NCBI GenBank assembly: GCA_050697555.1 | Contig: JBOHAD010000069.1 | Location: forward strand, 1 to 11,728 | From: DASQWP01 sp050697555 | Lineage (GTDB): Bacteria; Actinomycetota; Thermoleophilia; Gaiellales; Gaiellaceae | Length of the DNA: 11,728 nt | Direction: 5' to 3' | Shown here: positions 6,310 to 11,728 of the stretch, piece by piece | Layout of the letters: every line of letters starts with the position of its first letter | Numbering within the stretch: position 1 is the first letter of the stretch | Made by a program: the position numbers and the translations under genes | The notes under the pieces: model-generated | Databases searched by the model: none | Told to the model about the DNA's origin: nothing | Seen by the model: only the letters and a program-made list of their open reading frames with translations

Positions 6310-7275
6310 CTAAGGCTTCGTCGGGAAGAAGCAGCGGATCGTGAGCCCTCGGCCACGGGCGCCGGTGGCCTCGACCGTGCCGTCGGCCGAGTTGACAACG
6401 TGCTTCACGATGGCGAGCCCGAGGCCCGTGCCGCGCGAGGCGCGCGCACGGTCGGCGCGGTAGAAGCGCTCGAAGAGCCTTGGGAGGTCTTGCTCGGCGA
6501 CGCCGACGCCGTCGTCGGAGGCCACGAGCGCCGCGCCGCCGTCCTCGTGCTTGACGGCGAGAGTCAGGTGTGCACCCGGTCCCGCGTAGCGGATCGCGTT
6601 CTGGGCGAGGTTCTGGGCGACCACCCGGATCATGCGCGGCCGCAGTGGAAGCTCCACGTCCTCGTCGGCGTCGACGATCACGCTGACGCCTGCCCGCGCG
6701 GCTTGCTCGGCGAGGGCTTCCGCCACCTCGGCCACGATCGGAAACGCGGTGGTCGAGCCGAGGCCGACGACCTCGTGGCCGGACTCGAGCTCGGAGAGGA
6801 AGAGGATGTCGTCTATCAGCTCGCGGATCTGCGCCAGCTCGGCCTGGGCCTGCTCGACGAGCTCTCGCGGGTCGGAGTCGGGGAGGAGGGCGGTGTCGAG
6901 CAGCGCGAGGAGCCGCGCGAGCGGTGTCCGCAGCTCGTGCGAGACCGCGGCCGTGAAGCCGGCGCGCAGCTCCTCGTAGGCGGCCAGGTCGCCGGAGCCT
7001 CTGCCGTACACGAGGGTCTCTCGGCGTCCATCCACCTCGTAGGGGATCTGCACCGCGGACGAGCTCAGGAGCGCTTGCGGCGCCTCGGCGCCTTCGTTCA
7101 ACCCGGGGAAGGACTCGCGTGCCCGCCGGCTGGCCGCGAGCACGCGGCCGGACTGGTCGAGGACGACGACGATCTCCCGGCTTTCCTCAACGAGCGCCCG
7201 TCCACGCTTCGCCTCGACGCGGAGCTCGGCGAGCCCAGCGTCGGGTGAGCGGCGCGAGCGGAACGGGAGCTGCAT
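6310..7275 (-). CDS. phoR: PhoR/SenX3-like sensor histidine kinase (soluble, PAS-like + HisKA + HATPase)
   Basis: This histidine kinase has 321 residues from the chosen start. A PAS-like N-terminal region, including ESREIVVVLDQSGRVLAASRRA (residues ~31-52), is followed by the HisKA box AAVSHELRTPLARLL (H113) and a HATPase domain: N-box NLAQNAIRYA (~222-231), G1 DDGVGV (254-259), F-box FERFYRAD (268-275) and G2 GTGLGLAI (282-289). No membrane segment is visible, so it is predicted to be cytoplasmic, unlike most PhoR/SenX3 proteins. The start ATG 7275 sits 7 nt after a TACGAT -10 box, the leaderless arrangement; an ATG at 7353 would add 26 residues of atypical sequence. It lies 198 nt upstream of pstS in the same direction, so a role in phosphate signalling with PhoU/PstB is inferred. 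No response regulator adjoins it; the likely partner begins at 11089. The kinase assignment is certain, the Pho role probable. Confidence 0.85.
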   Translation of the reverse strand: MQLPFRSRRSPDAGLAELRVEAKRGRALVEESREIVVVLDQSGRVLAASRRARESFPGLNEGAEAPQALLSSSAVQIPYEVDGRRETLVYGRGSGDLAAYEELRAGFTAAVSHELRTPLARLLALLDTALLPDSDPRELVEQAQAELAQIRELIDDILFLSELESGHEVVGLGSTTAFPIVAEVAEALAEQAARAGVSVIVDADEDVELPLRPRMIRVVAQNLAQNAIRYAGPGAHLTLAVKHEDGGAALVASDDGVGVAEQDLPRLFERFYRADRARASRGTGLGLAIVKHVVNSADGTVEATGARGRGLTIRCFFPTKP

Positions 7276-7282
7276 CCCGGCA

Positions 7283-7288
7283 ATCGTA
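7283..7288 (-). promoter_or_regulatory. -10 box of a leaderless promoter for the PhoR-like kinase
   Basis: TACGAT on the minus strand is followed by exactly 7 nt and then the ATG at 7275. Transcription should start at or next to the A of the start codon, giving a leaderless mRNA. The same hexamer serves arsR. No convincing -35 is seen. Confidence 0.55.
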
Positions 7289-7448
7289 GGGATGCCAGCC
7301 GCACCGCAGGACGCGTGCTGGCTCCCTGTCGCAGGGGACGTGACGGTGGCCATGCTGGAGGAGCCTCGAGAGGTGAGTCCTGTTCTTCGCCGCGCTGCGC
7401 CTGCCGAGGCGGGCGTACGAAGCTCGAAACGCCGCAGCCGACGCTTCG

Positions 7449-7481
7449 GGCGAGGGTCGTCTGCTTCGGGCGACCCTCGCC
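7449..7481 (-). terminator. Strong hairpin downstream of the NarL-type regulator, candidate terminator
   Basis: GGCGAGGGTCG (7449-7459) pairs perfectly over 11 bp with CGACCCTCGCC (7471-7481) around an 11-nt loop. It lies 24 nt past the stop of the regulator gene (7505), before the promoter of the downstream kinase. There is no T-tract. A second copy of CGACCCTCGC at 7489-7498 could pair with the same left arm, giving an alternative, longer-loop hairpin. The rest of the 229-nt gap 7276-7504 shows only the leaderless -10 box at 7283-7288. Confidence 0.55.
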
Positions 7482-7504
7482 GCGGCGGCGACCCTCGCTC
7501 GGCG

Positions 7505-8173
7505 TCAGGCGCTCGGCGGGGCGAGGCCGCTCTCGTAGGCGAAGATCACGGCCTGGACGCGGTCGCGGGCCCGCAGCTTCGTCAGGATGCGCTTCATGTG
7601 GGTCTTGACCGTCGACTCCTCGATCACGAGGGCCTCGGCGATCTCGCCGTTCGAGAGGCCGCGGGCGACGAGCTCGAGCACGTCGCGCTCGCGCGGCGTG
7701 AGCGCCTCGAGCCGCTGCACGACCGAGGTGTCCGCCGCGGGCTGCCGGGCCATGCGGTCGATCACCCTGCGGGTGACGGACGGCGAGAGCAGCGAGTCGC
7801 CGGCGGCAATCGTTTGGATGGCGGCGATGAGCTCTTCCGGCCTCGTGCGCTTGAGCAGGAAGCCGGAGGCGCCTGCGCTCAGCGCGCCGAAGATGTAGTC
7901 GTCCTGTTCGAAGGTCGTGAGGATGACGACCTTCACCGCGGGCGAGACGCCGAGGAGCTCGCGCGTCGCGGCGATGCCGTCGAGGTCGGGCATGCGGACG
8001 TCCATGAGGACGACGTCCGGGCTGAGCTCGAGCGCGCGCTCGACGGCAGCGCGGCCGTCGCCCGCCTCGCCGACGACCCGAAGCGTGTCGTCGCTCGAGA
8101 GCACGGACCTGAGGCCGGCGCGCATGAGGTCGTCGTCGTCGACGACGAGCACGCGCACCTGGCGCGGGCTCAT
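7505..8173 (-). CDS. NarL/LuxR-family two-component response regulator
   Basis: This is a 222-residue response regulator. The receiver domain (about 6-122) has the acidic pocket D12-D15, phospho-acceptor D58 in VVLMDVRMPDLDG, T86/T87 in VILTTF, and K108 in FLLKRT. After a linker, the GerE-type helix-turn-helix occupies about 156-218: LTPRERDVLELVARGLSNGEIA, with the recognition helix ESTVKTHMKRILTKL. It starts at an ATG overlapping the kinase stop by 4 nt (ATGA), so the pair is one operon and cognate. The signal and target genes are unknown. The divergently oriented SHOCT gene and the kinase's own promoter, which share the 9340-9528 region, are the first candidates. The family assignment is secure. 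Confidence 0.95.
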   Translation of the reverse strand: MSPRQVRVLVVDDDDLMRAGLRSVLSSDDTLRVVGEAGDGRAAVERALELSPDVVLMDVRMPDLDGIAATRELLGVSPAVKVVILTTFEQDDYIFGALSAGASGFLLKRTRPEELIAAIQTIAAGDSLLSPSVTRRVIDRMARQPAADTSVVQRLEALTPRERDVLELVARGLSNGEIAEALVIEESTVKTHMKRILTKLRARDRVQAVIFAYESGLAPPSA

Positions 8174-9339
8174 GCCTCAGCCTTGCCGTAGGGAAGGCGG
8201 GCGCGGACGCGGAAGACGCCGCCGCTCGCGCCCGCGTCGAAGCTGCCTCCCAGGAGCGCCGTCCGCTCGCGCATTCCGACGATCCCGTGCCCGCCGTCTC
8301 CGGGGGCCTCGCCCGGCACGGTCGGGTTCGCGACCGTGATCTCGATCTCGCTCGGGCCGAAGGCCACCTCGACCTCGGCTGTCCCGGGCCCATGCAGGGA
8401 CGCGTTCGTGAGCGCCTCCTGGAGGATCCGGTAGGACGCGCGGTCGACGGCGGGGGCTAGCGGCCGGCGGGCACCGTGGATGCGGACGTCCACGTCCAGG
8501 CCTCCGGCGCGGGCGCGGTCGGTGAGCGTGTCGAGCGCGGCCAGGCCCGGAGGCGGCTCGACCTCGTCGCCGACTCTCTCGGCGGAGCCGTCCTCGCGCA
8601 GGGCGCGGACGATCTCGTCGATCTCGGTGACGGTCTCCCTGGCGACGGCCTCGATCGTCTCGAGCGCCTCGCGAGAGCGCTCGGGATCCCGTTGCTGGAG
8701 CAGCCGCGCGGCGCCGGCCTGGACGAGGATGACGTTGATGGCGTGCCCGGCGGAGTCGTGGAGGTCGCGCGCGATGCGCGTGCGCTCCTCGGCGGCGGCC
8801 AAGCGGCGCTCGCGCTCGGCCTCGCGCTCGGCCCGCAGCGCGCGCTGCTCGAGCTCGGCCATCCGCCCGCGCCGCTGCCGGATCCGGTCACCGACCACCC
8901 AGGCGCCACCCCAGAGCAGGGCTCCGACGAGGAGCGGGACCGTGGGGAACTGGTCGTCCGCGATCCCGGTGGCGGCGACGTGGAGGACGAAGAAGCCGGC
9001 CACGACGGCGCTCGTCAGGAGCATGCGGGCGCGGGTTCCCTCCGGGCTCGCGGCCAGCGAATAGAGCGCGACCGTCGCGCCGAGCGGCGGGCCGTGCGGG
9101 TAGTCGAGGCCGCTCACGAGGACGCTCGCCGCGGCCGTCGACGCGAACACTCCGAGCGGCGAGCGCCGGCGAGCGACGAGCGGGAGCGAGGCGAGCGCGG
9201 CCAGGAGAACTCCGAGCCCGTCCAGGTCCCGCGTGTCCGCCTCGGGATCCTCGAAGCCTCTCGCCGCGAGGAGCCCGACGGTGAGTGCGAAGACGAGGAT
9301 CGCCAAGGCCGCATCGCCACTGAGCTTTCGCAGCCTCAC
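8170..9339 (-). CDS. Membrane sensor histidine kinase, HisKA_3 (NarX/DesK-like)
   Basis: The kinase has 389 residues from the chosen start. The N-terminal half holds about five or six hydrophobic segments (roughly 10-26, 42-57, 61-79, 83-97, 106-125, 133-151) with little periplasmic sequence, so it probably senses within or at the membrane. A charged coiled-coil linker rich in E/R/A (about 154-184) precedes the HisKA_3 dimerisation motif RTRIARDLHDSAGHAINVI, with phospho-acceptor H194. The ATPase domain shows the N-box ILQEALTNASLHG (N312) and a late glycine loop GHGIVGMRER (about 350-359), but no DxGxG G1 motif; VANP stands at that place, a variant frequent in actinobacterial kinases. The start is GTG 9339, placed 7 nt after a TACCCT -10 box; an in-frame extension to 9582 has no family features. 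It overlaps the regulator gene by 4 nt. Confidence 0.92.
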   Translation of the reverse strand: MRLRKLSGDAALAILVFALTVGLLAARGFEDPEADTRDLDGLGVLLAALASLPLVARRRSPLGVFASTAAASVLVSGLDYPHGPPLGATVALYSLAASPEGTRARMLLTSAVVAGFFVLHVAATGIADDQFPTVPLLVGALLWGGAWVVGDRIRQRRGRMAELEQRALRAEREAERERRLAAAEERTRIARDLHDSAGHAINVILVQAGAARLLQQRDPERSREALETIEAVARETVTEIDEIVRALREDGSAERVGDEVEPPPGLAALDTLTDRARAGGLDVDVRIHGARRPLAPAVDRASYRILQEALTNASLHGPGTAEVEVAFGPSEIEITVANPTVPGEAPGDGGHGIVGMRERTALLGGSFDAGASGGVFRVRARLPYGKAEA

Positions 9340-9346
9340 GGCTGCG

Positions 9347-9352
9347 AGGGTA
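9347..9352 (-). promoter_or_regulatory. -10 box of a leaderless promoter for the HisKA_3 kinase operon
   Basis: TACCCT on the minus strand is followed by 7 nt and then the GTG at 9339, the same -10/start-codon geometry as at the kinase starting at 7275. It sets the start of the kinase-regulator operon. There is no clear -35. Confidence 0.5.
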
Positions 9353-9435
9353 GCGCGCCTCTGAGTCCTGCGAGTCGCCCCGCGGGAGGATCTGCGTCCA
9401 CCCGTAGGGGGACGGCAAATCTCGCCCTCGGGGGT

Positions 9436-9450
9436 GGGCGACGTTCGCCC
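9436..9450. promoter_or_regulatory. Palindrome GGGCGA-CGT-TCGCCC, candidate operator between kinase and SHOCT genes
   Basis: GGGCGA (9436-9441) and TCGCCC (9445-9450) form a perfect inverted repeat with a 3-bp centre. It is about 45-59 bp upstream of the expected start of transcription of the SHOCT gene, a usual position for an activator site, and about 100 bp upstream of the kinase start. NarL-type regulators bind short inverted heptamers. That the regulator encoded at 7505-8173 binds here is an inference from position only, and GC-rich DNA yields such repeats by chance fairly often. Confidence 0.35.
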
Positions 9451-9482
9451 CTCGGGCCGATGTGCCGCCTCGGCTCTCTTCC

Positions 9483-9488
9483 TACCGT
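9483..9488 (+). promoter_or_regulatory. Possible -10 box for the SHOCT gene
   Basis: TACCGT fits TAnnnT and would give a leader of about 35 nt ending in the GGAGG site at 9517-9521. The -35 region (ATGTGC at 9460-9465) is poor, which would fit a promoter that needs an activator. Confidence 0.35.
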
Positions 9489-9528
9489 GGCGGCACGCAA
9501 TCGAGTCCACGAAGACGGAGGAATGACG

Positions 9529-9762
9529 ATGCTCAACCCCTGGACACTCACGTTCGCGAGCCGCGGCGACGGCTGGGGTCATGGCTGGTGGCCGCTGTGG
9601 GTGCTGTTCTGGCTGGTCGTCCTCGGGACGATCGCCTGGCTCGTCCTACGCAGGCGCCGAGACTCCGGCGGCGGCAACGCCCAGGAGATCCTCGCCGAGC
9701 GGTACGCGCGCGGCGAGCTCTCGACCGACGAGTACAAGGAGCGACTCGAGGAGCTGCGGTGA
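9529..9762 (+). CDS. Small membrane protein with C-terminal SHOCT domain
   Basis: This 77-residue protein has a tryptophan- and glycine-rich N-terminus (GDGWGHGWW at about 13-21), one membrane helix (about 22-40, ending in an RRRR stop-transfer) and a C-terminal SHOCT domain, AQEILAERYARGELSTDEYKERLEEL (51-76, shown here as one motif region; key residues L55, Y59, G62, E63, I/L-S-DEY and L73). SHOCT is a short helical domain found at the ends of many bacterial membrane proteins and thought to aid oligomerisation; no function of its own can be given. The ATG at 9529 lies 7 nt after GGAGG (9517-9521); an ATG at 9523 is too close to that site. It is divergent from a NarL-type two-component operon, which probably controls it, and convergent with the next gene with a 6-nt gap. 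Confidence 0.85.
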   Translation: MLNPWTLTFASRGDGWGHGWWPLWVLFWLVVLGTIAWLVLRRRRDSGGGNAQEILAERYARGELSTDEYKERLEELR

Positions 9763-9768
9763 GGCCCG

Positions 9769-10986
9769 TCAGGGCCAGGAGGGCGTCTGGGGAGAACGGT
9801 CGAGCTTGCCGCCCGGCCTGCACTCCTTCGACCGGTAGCTCTCGGGTGCGCGCGAGAAGCGCCACGCGTACCAGGCGAGATCCTGCCCCTCGGCCTCCAG
9901 GCCGAGCGCGGCCGCCGCCTCGGCCGTGCCCTGGAGCCCGAAGCACTCGGCCCGCGCCTCGTTCCTGACGCCGGCGACGTGCTGCGCCTCGTGCGCGACC
10001 GTCTTGATCGCGAGAGCGAGCTGCTCGGCCCTGGGCGAGCACAGTGGGGTCTTGGCCTCCCGCGAGCGGGTCAGGCACGCGAGGTCCGGCTTCTCGCCGA
10101 GGGCGACCAGACCATAGAGGGCATGGCAAACGGAGGGCGCGAGGTGCATGACAGCGAAGCCACCCTGGACGTAGCCGAGGACGTTCTCCTCCTTGCTCCA
10201 CGACGTCAGGGAGCAGGACGCCCACGCCTCGCGCCCCGCGAGCTCGCTCCCGAGCGCGCCGAGGCGTTCCTCGAGCGCCTCGACGTGCGCCTGCTGGGCC
10301 GCGATCGCCGCCTCGTTCTCTGCCAGGCAGCCCACGACGTCACGCTCGTAGCGGCGCGAGAGCCTCGCGTGCCGCCGCTCGAGCCGGTTGAGCGCACGGA
10401 CGATGCGGTTGGCGCCGACGATCTCACCGTTCCGGGCCTCGACGAGCCCGTTGTGCTCAGCGACGACCTGGGCGTGGTCGTCGTAGAGCCGGTCGTAGAG
10501 ATCTCGGGCCTGCTCGTACGCGGCCACCAGGGCCTGCCACTCCTCGTAGAGATCGGGAGGCAGCTCCTGCTCCGGATGAGCCGCCTGGAAGTCCTCGAGC
10601 GCCGCTCTGGCGGCGCGCACGTCTTGCTCGGCCGAGCGCACGGCGCCCTCCGAGTCCGCGAGCCGGGCTCGCGATGTCCGCACGACCTCCTCGGCCGCCT
10701 CCACACGCCCTCGCGCGTCGCGCAGAGCGGCGTCGCGCCGCTCGCTTCCGGCGATGACGGCCTGAAGCAGGCCGTCCGTGCGCGCCAGGCCGTCCGCACA
10801 CTCGGCGGCGATCAGTGGCTCCGGCGGAGGCGGCGGCTCCGGCTGCGACGGCGGGGACGGTGGAGAGGGAGGGGGAGCGGTCGTCTCCGCCGGGCTCTCG
10901 ACCGCTGAGCCCTCGCCGTCTCCGGCGCATCCGGCTCCCAGGAGGGCGACGAGAAGGGTGCAGACGATGAGGGCGTTCGCGCGCAC
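9769..10986 (-). CDS. Exported coiled-coil protein with HEAQH (zinc-peptidase-like) motif, probable lipoprotein, unknown function
   Basis: The protein has 405 residues from GTG 10986. Residues 1-20 form a signal peptide ending in LLGAGC; C20 may be lipidated, although G at -3 makes the lipobox imperfect. A proline-rich linker (about 38-57) follows, then a long helical, probably coiled-coil region (about 64-250) rich in A, E and R, then a cysteine-rich C-terminal domain. This holds HEAQH (332-336) followed by VAGVRNEARAEC, so HExxH with acidic candidates E343 and E347 for a third zinc ligand. Eight cysteines beyond C20 (63, 220, 258, 287, 304, 316, 348, 389) could form disulfides outside the cell. 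A GTG at 11022 or 11019 would lengthen the n-region; 10986 is chosen because the peptide then starts MRANALIV and a CACCAT -10-like box lies 7 nt upstream. A PHO box lies just upstream. I do not recognise a named family; peptidase activity is only a possibility. Confidence 0.75.
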   Translation of the reverse strand: MRANALIVCTLLVALLGAGCAGDGEGSAVESPAETTAPPPSPPSPPSQPEPPPPPEPLIAAECADGLARTDGLLQAVIAGSERRDAALRDARGRVEAAEEVVRTSRARLADSEGAVRSAEQDVRAARAALEDFQAAHPEQELPPDLYEEWQALVAAYEQARDLYDRLYDDHAQVVAEHNGLVEARNGEIVGANRIVRALNRLERRHARLSRRYERDVVGCLAENEAAIAAQQAHVEALEERLGALGSELAGREAWASCSLTSWSKEENVLGYVQGGFAVMHLAPSVCHALYGLVALGEKPDLACLTRSREAKTPLCSPRAEQLALAIKTVAHEAQHVAGVRNEARAECFGLQGTAEAAAALGLEAEGQDLAWYAWRFSRAPESYRSKECRPGGKLDRSPQTPSWP

Positions 10987-11013
10987 GCCACTGATGGTGG
11001 CAAATCTGGCGGC

Positions 11014-11053
11014 ATTCACCACACCTTCACCACTTCTCCACCTCAGGGGCACC
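11014..11053 (+). promoter_or_regulatory. Four-unit PHO box between the HEAQH protein and the response regulator
   Basis: On the plus strand four heptamers recur with an exact 11-bp period: ATTCACC (11014-11020), spacer acac, CTTCACC (11025-11031), spacer actt, CTCCACC (11036-11042), spacer tcag, GGGCACC (11047-11053). Matches to the GTTCACC heptamer of PhoP operators are 6, 6, 5 and 5 of 7. All units read towards the response regulator at 11089. A weak -10-like CATGCT (11075-11080) follows after 21 nt, the same distance as the weak -10 candidate at pstS. The box also covers the -28 to -67 region of the divergent gene ending at 10986. Confidence 0.82.
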
Positions 11054-11088
11054 CGCGACTGGTGCGCGGATCGTCATGCTTCAAGGTA

Positions 11089-11728
11089 GTGGCGAAGGTT
11101 CTCATCATCGAGGACGACGACGTCATCGCGCAGGGGATGTCGCGGCACCTCACGTCGGCCGGCTTCGATGCGCTCTGGGTGAACAAGGGAGAGTCGGGGC
11201 TCACCCGCCTGCGTTACGAGCGCCCCGACGTGTGCGTGCTCGACCTCATGCTCCCCGGCGTCGACGGCTGGAAGCTGATCGAGACCGCTCGCGCCGAGGG
11301 CATCGGTACGCCCATCGTCGTCGTGAGCGCGCGCGGCACCGAGCACGACCGGGTGCACGCGCTGGAGATCGGGGCCGACGACTACCTCGTGAAGCCGTTC
11401 TCGATGAAGGAGCTTGTCGCGCGCGTGCGCGCGGCGGCTCGCCGCGGGGTGCGCGTCCAGGAAGAGCGCCGCGGCGAGCCACTCGACATCGAGGAGCTCC
11501 GCGTCGACCCGCTGAACGTGCAGGCGTACGTGCGCGGGACTAGCGCGGAGCTGACGCCGACCGAGTTCCGCCTTCTTTACGCGCTCGCGCTCGAGCAGGG
11601 GCGCGTCGTCTCCCGGGACGAGCTCCTCCAGAAGGTGTGGGGCCGCCGTCTCACCCACCGCGACCGCACGGTCGACGTCTTCGTCCGCAAGATCCGGGAC
11701 AAGCTCGAAGGGCTGGCTCCCGCCCACA
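11089..11728 (+). CDS. phoP: OmpR/PhoB-family response regulator, probable PhoP (3' end outside the window)
   Basis: The frame from GTG 11089 stays open to the window edge and gives 213 residues, nearly the whole of a ~225-235-residue regulator. The receiver domain starts AKVLIIEDDDVIAQG with acidic residues D10-D11, then phospho-acceptor D52 in VCVLDLMLPGVDGW, switch residue S80 in IVVVSARG, and K102 in DDYLVKPF. The winged-helix DNA-binding domain starts near residue 138 and shows ELTPTEFRLLYALAL, VVSRDELLQKVWG and the recognition helix DRTVDVFVRKIRDKLE. No stop is seen, so it continues downstream. There is no good Shine-Dalgarno; AAGG is only 2 nt from the GTG, and CATGCT ends 8 nt before it, so a leaderless start is possible. 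The upstream PHO box and the nearby pst operon identify it as the likely phosphate regulator (PhoP/RegX3 type). The ORFs in other frames here are shadows of this gene. Confidence 0.88.
   Translation, partial: MAKVLIIEDDDVIAQGMSRHLTSAGFDALWVNKGESGLTRLRYERPDVCVLDLMLPGVDGWKLIETARAEGIGTPIVVVSARGTEHDRVHALEIGADDYLVKPFSMKELVARVRAAARRGVRVQEERRGEPLDIEELRVDPLNVQAYVRGTSAELTPTEFRLLYALALEQGRVVSRDELLQKVWGRRLTHRDRTVDVFVRKIRDKLEGLAPAH

Noticed and set aside
8476..9528. Plus-strand extension of the SHOCT frame upstream of 9529
   Set aside because: This lies antisense to the HisKA_3 kinase; only the part after GGAGG/ATG 9529 has recognisable features.
10818..10875. Repetitive GC-rich stretch resembling a simple repeat
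   Set aside because: It encodes the proline/serine linker of the exported protein, so codon-level repetition explains it.
9979..10908. 309-residue plus-strand ORF antisense to the HEAQH protein
   Set aside because: Leu/Arg/Gly-rich shadow without motifs; the minus-strand frame has a signal peptide, linker, helical and cysteine-rich regions in sensible order.
11074..11727. Long minus-strand ORF and a plus-strand frame-3 ORF at the right edge
   Set aside because: The overlapping GTG frame from 11089 encodes a complete set of OmpR-family receiver and winged-helix motifs; the others are GC-rich shadows of it.
1..11728. CRISPR array, tRNA/rRNA gene, insertion sequence or prophage
   Set aside because: No regularly spaced repeats, no cloverleaf or rRNA-like sequence, and no transposase or phage motifs were seen on either strand.

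Overview
The window is about 11.7 kb of very GC-rich DNA with tightly packed, often ATGA-overlapping genes and several promoters with a -10 box about 7 nt from the start codon (the leaderless pattern). This points to an actinobacterium, most likely of the Thermoleophilia/Gaiellales/Solirubrobacterales type. That placement is an inference from composition and gene style, not from a search. The theme is phosphate and its toxic analogue arsenic, followed by a second signalling module.

Layout. (1) At 3-494 (+) is the C-terminal part of a PiT-type phosphate permease, closed by a GC-rich hairpin. (2) At 528-1734 (+) is a two-gene arsenic operon, arsR-arsM, whose promoter is embedded in a perfect 13-bp inverted repeat. 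(3) At 1752-6111 (-) is a complete high-affinity phosphate operon pstS-pstC-pstA-pstB-phoU with 1-4 nt overlaps or 1-2 nt gaps, convergent with arsM. (4) At 6169-6208 lies a PHO box, read towards pstS. (5) At 6310-7275 (-) is a soluble PhoR/SenX3-like histidine kinase with a PAS-like region. (6) At 7505-9339 (-) is a second two-component system, a membrane HisKA_3 kinase and a NarL/LuxR-type regulator, divergent from (7) a small SHOCT-domain membrane protein at 9529-9762 (+). (8) At 9769-10986 (-) is a large exported, probably lipid-anchored coiled-coil protein with a C-terminal HEAQH motif, of unknown function. (9) At 11089 to the window end (+) is an OmpR/PhoB-type response regulator, cut by the window edge.

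How it may work together. The intergenic region between (8) and (9) carries a four-unit PHO box (GTTCACC-like heptamers every 11 bp) of the same design as the one before pstS. This identifies the truncated regulator as the probable PhoP of the system, likely autoregulated, and makes the unknown HEAQH protein a candidate member of the phosphate-starvation regulon. The kinase at 6310-7275, directly upstream of pstS, is the probable partner of this regulator, although the two genes are separated by almost 4 kb. PstSCAB imports phosphate, and PhoU is expected to couple transporter state to the kinase. ArsR-ArsM detoxifies arsenic, which enters as arsenate through phosphate transporters and is reduced to arsenite.

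The main observations for follow-up are the paired PHO boxes, the unknown HEAQH exported protein next to one of them, the arsR dyad, and a 15-bp palindrome in front of the SHOCT gene.
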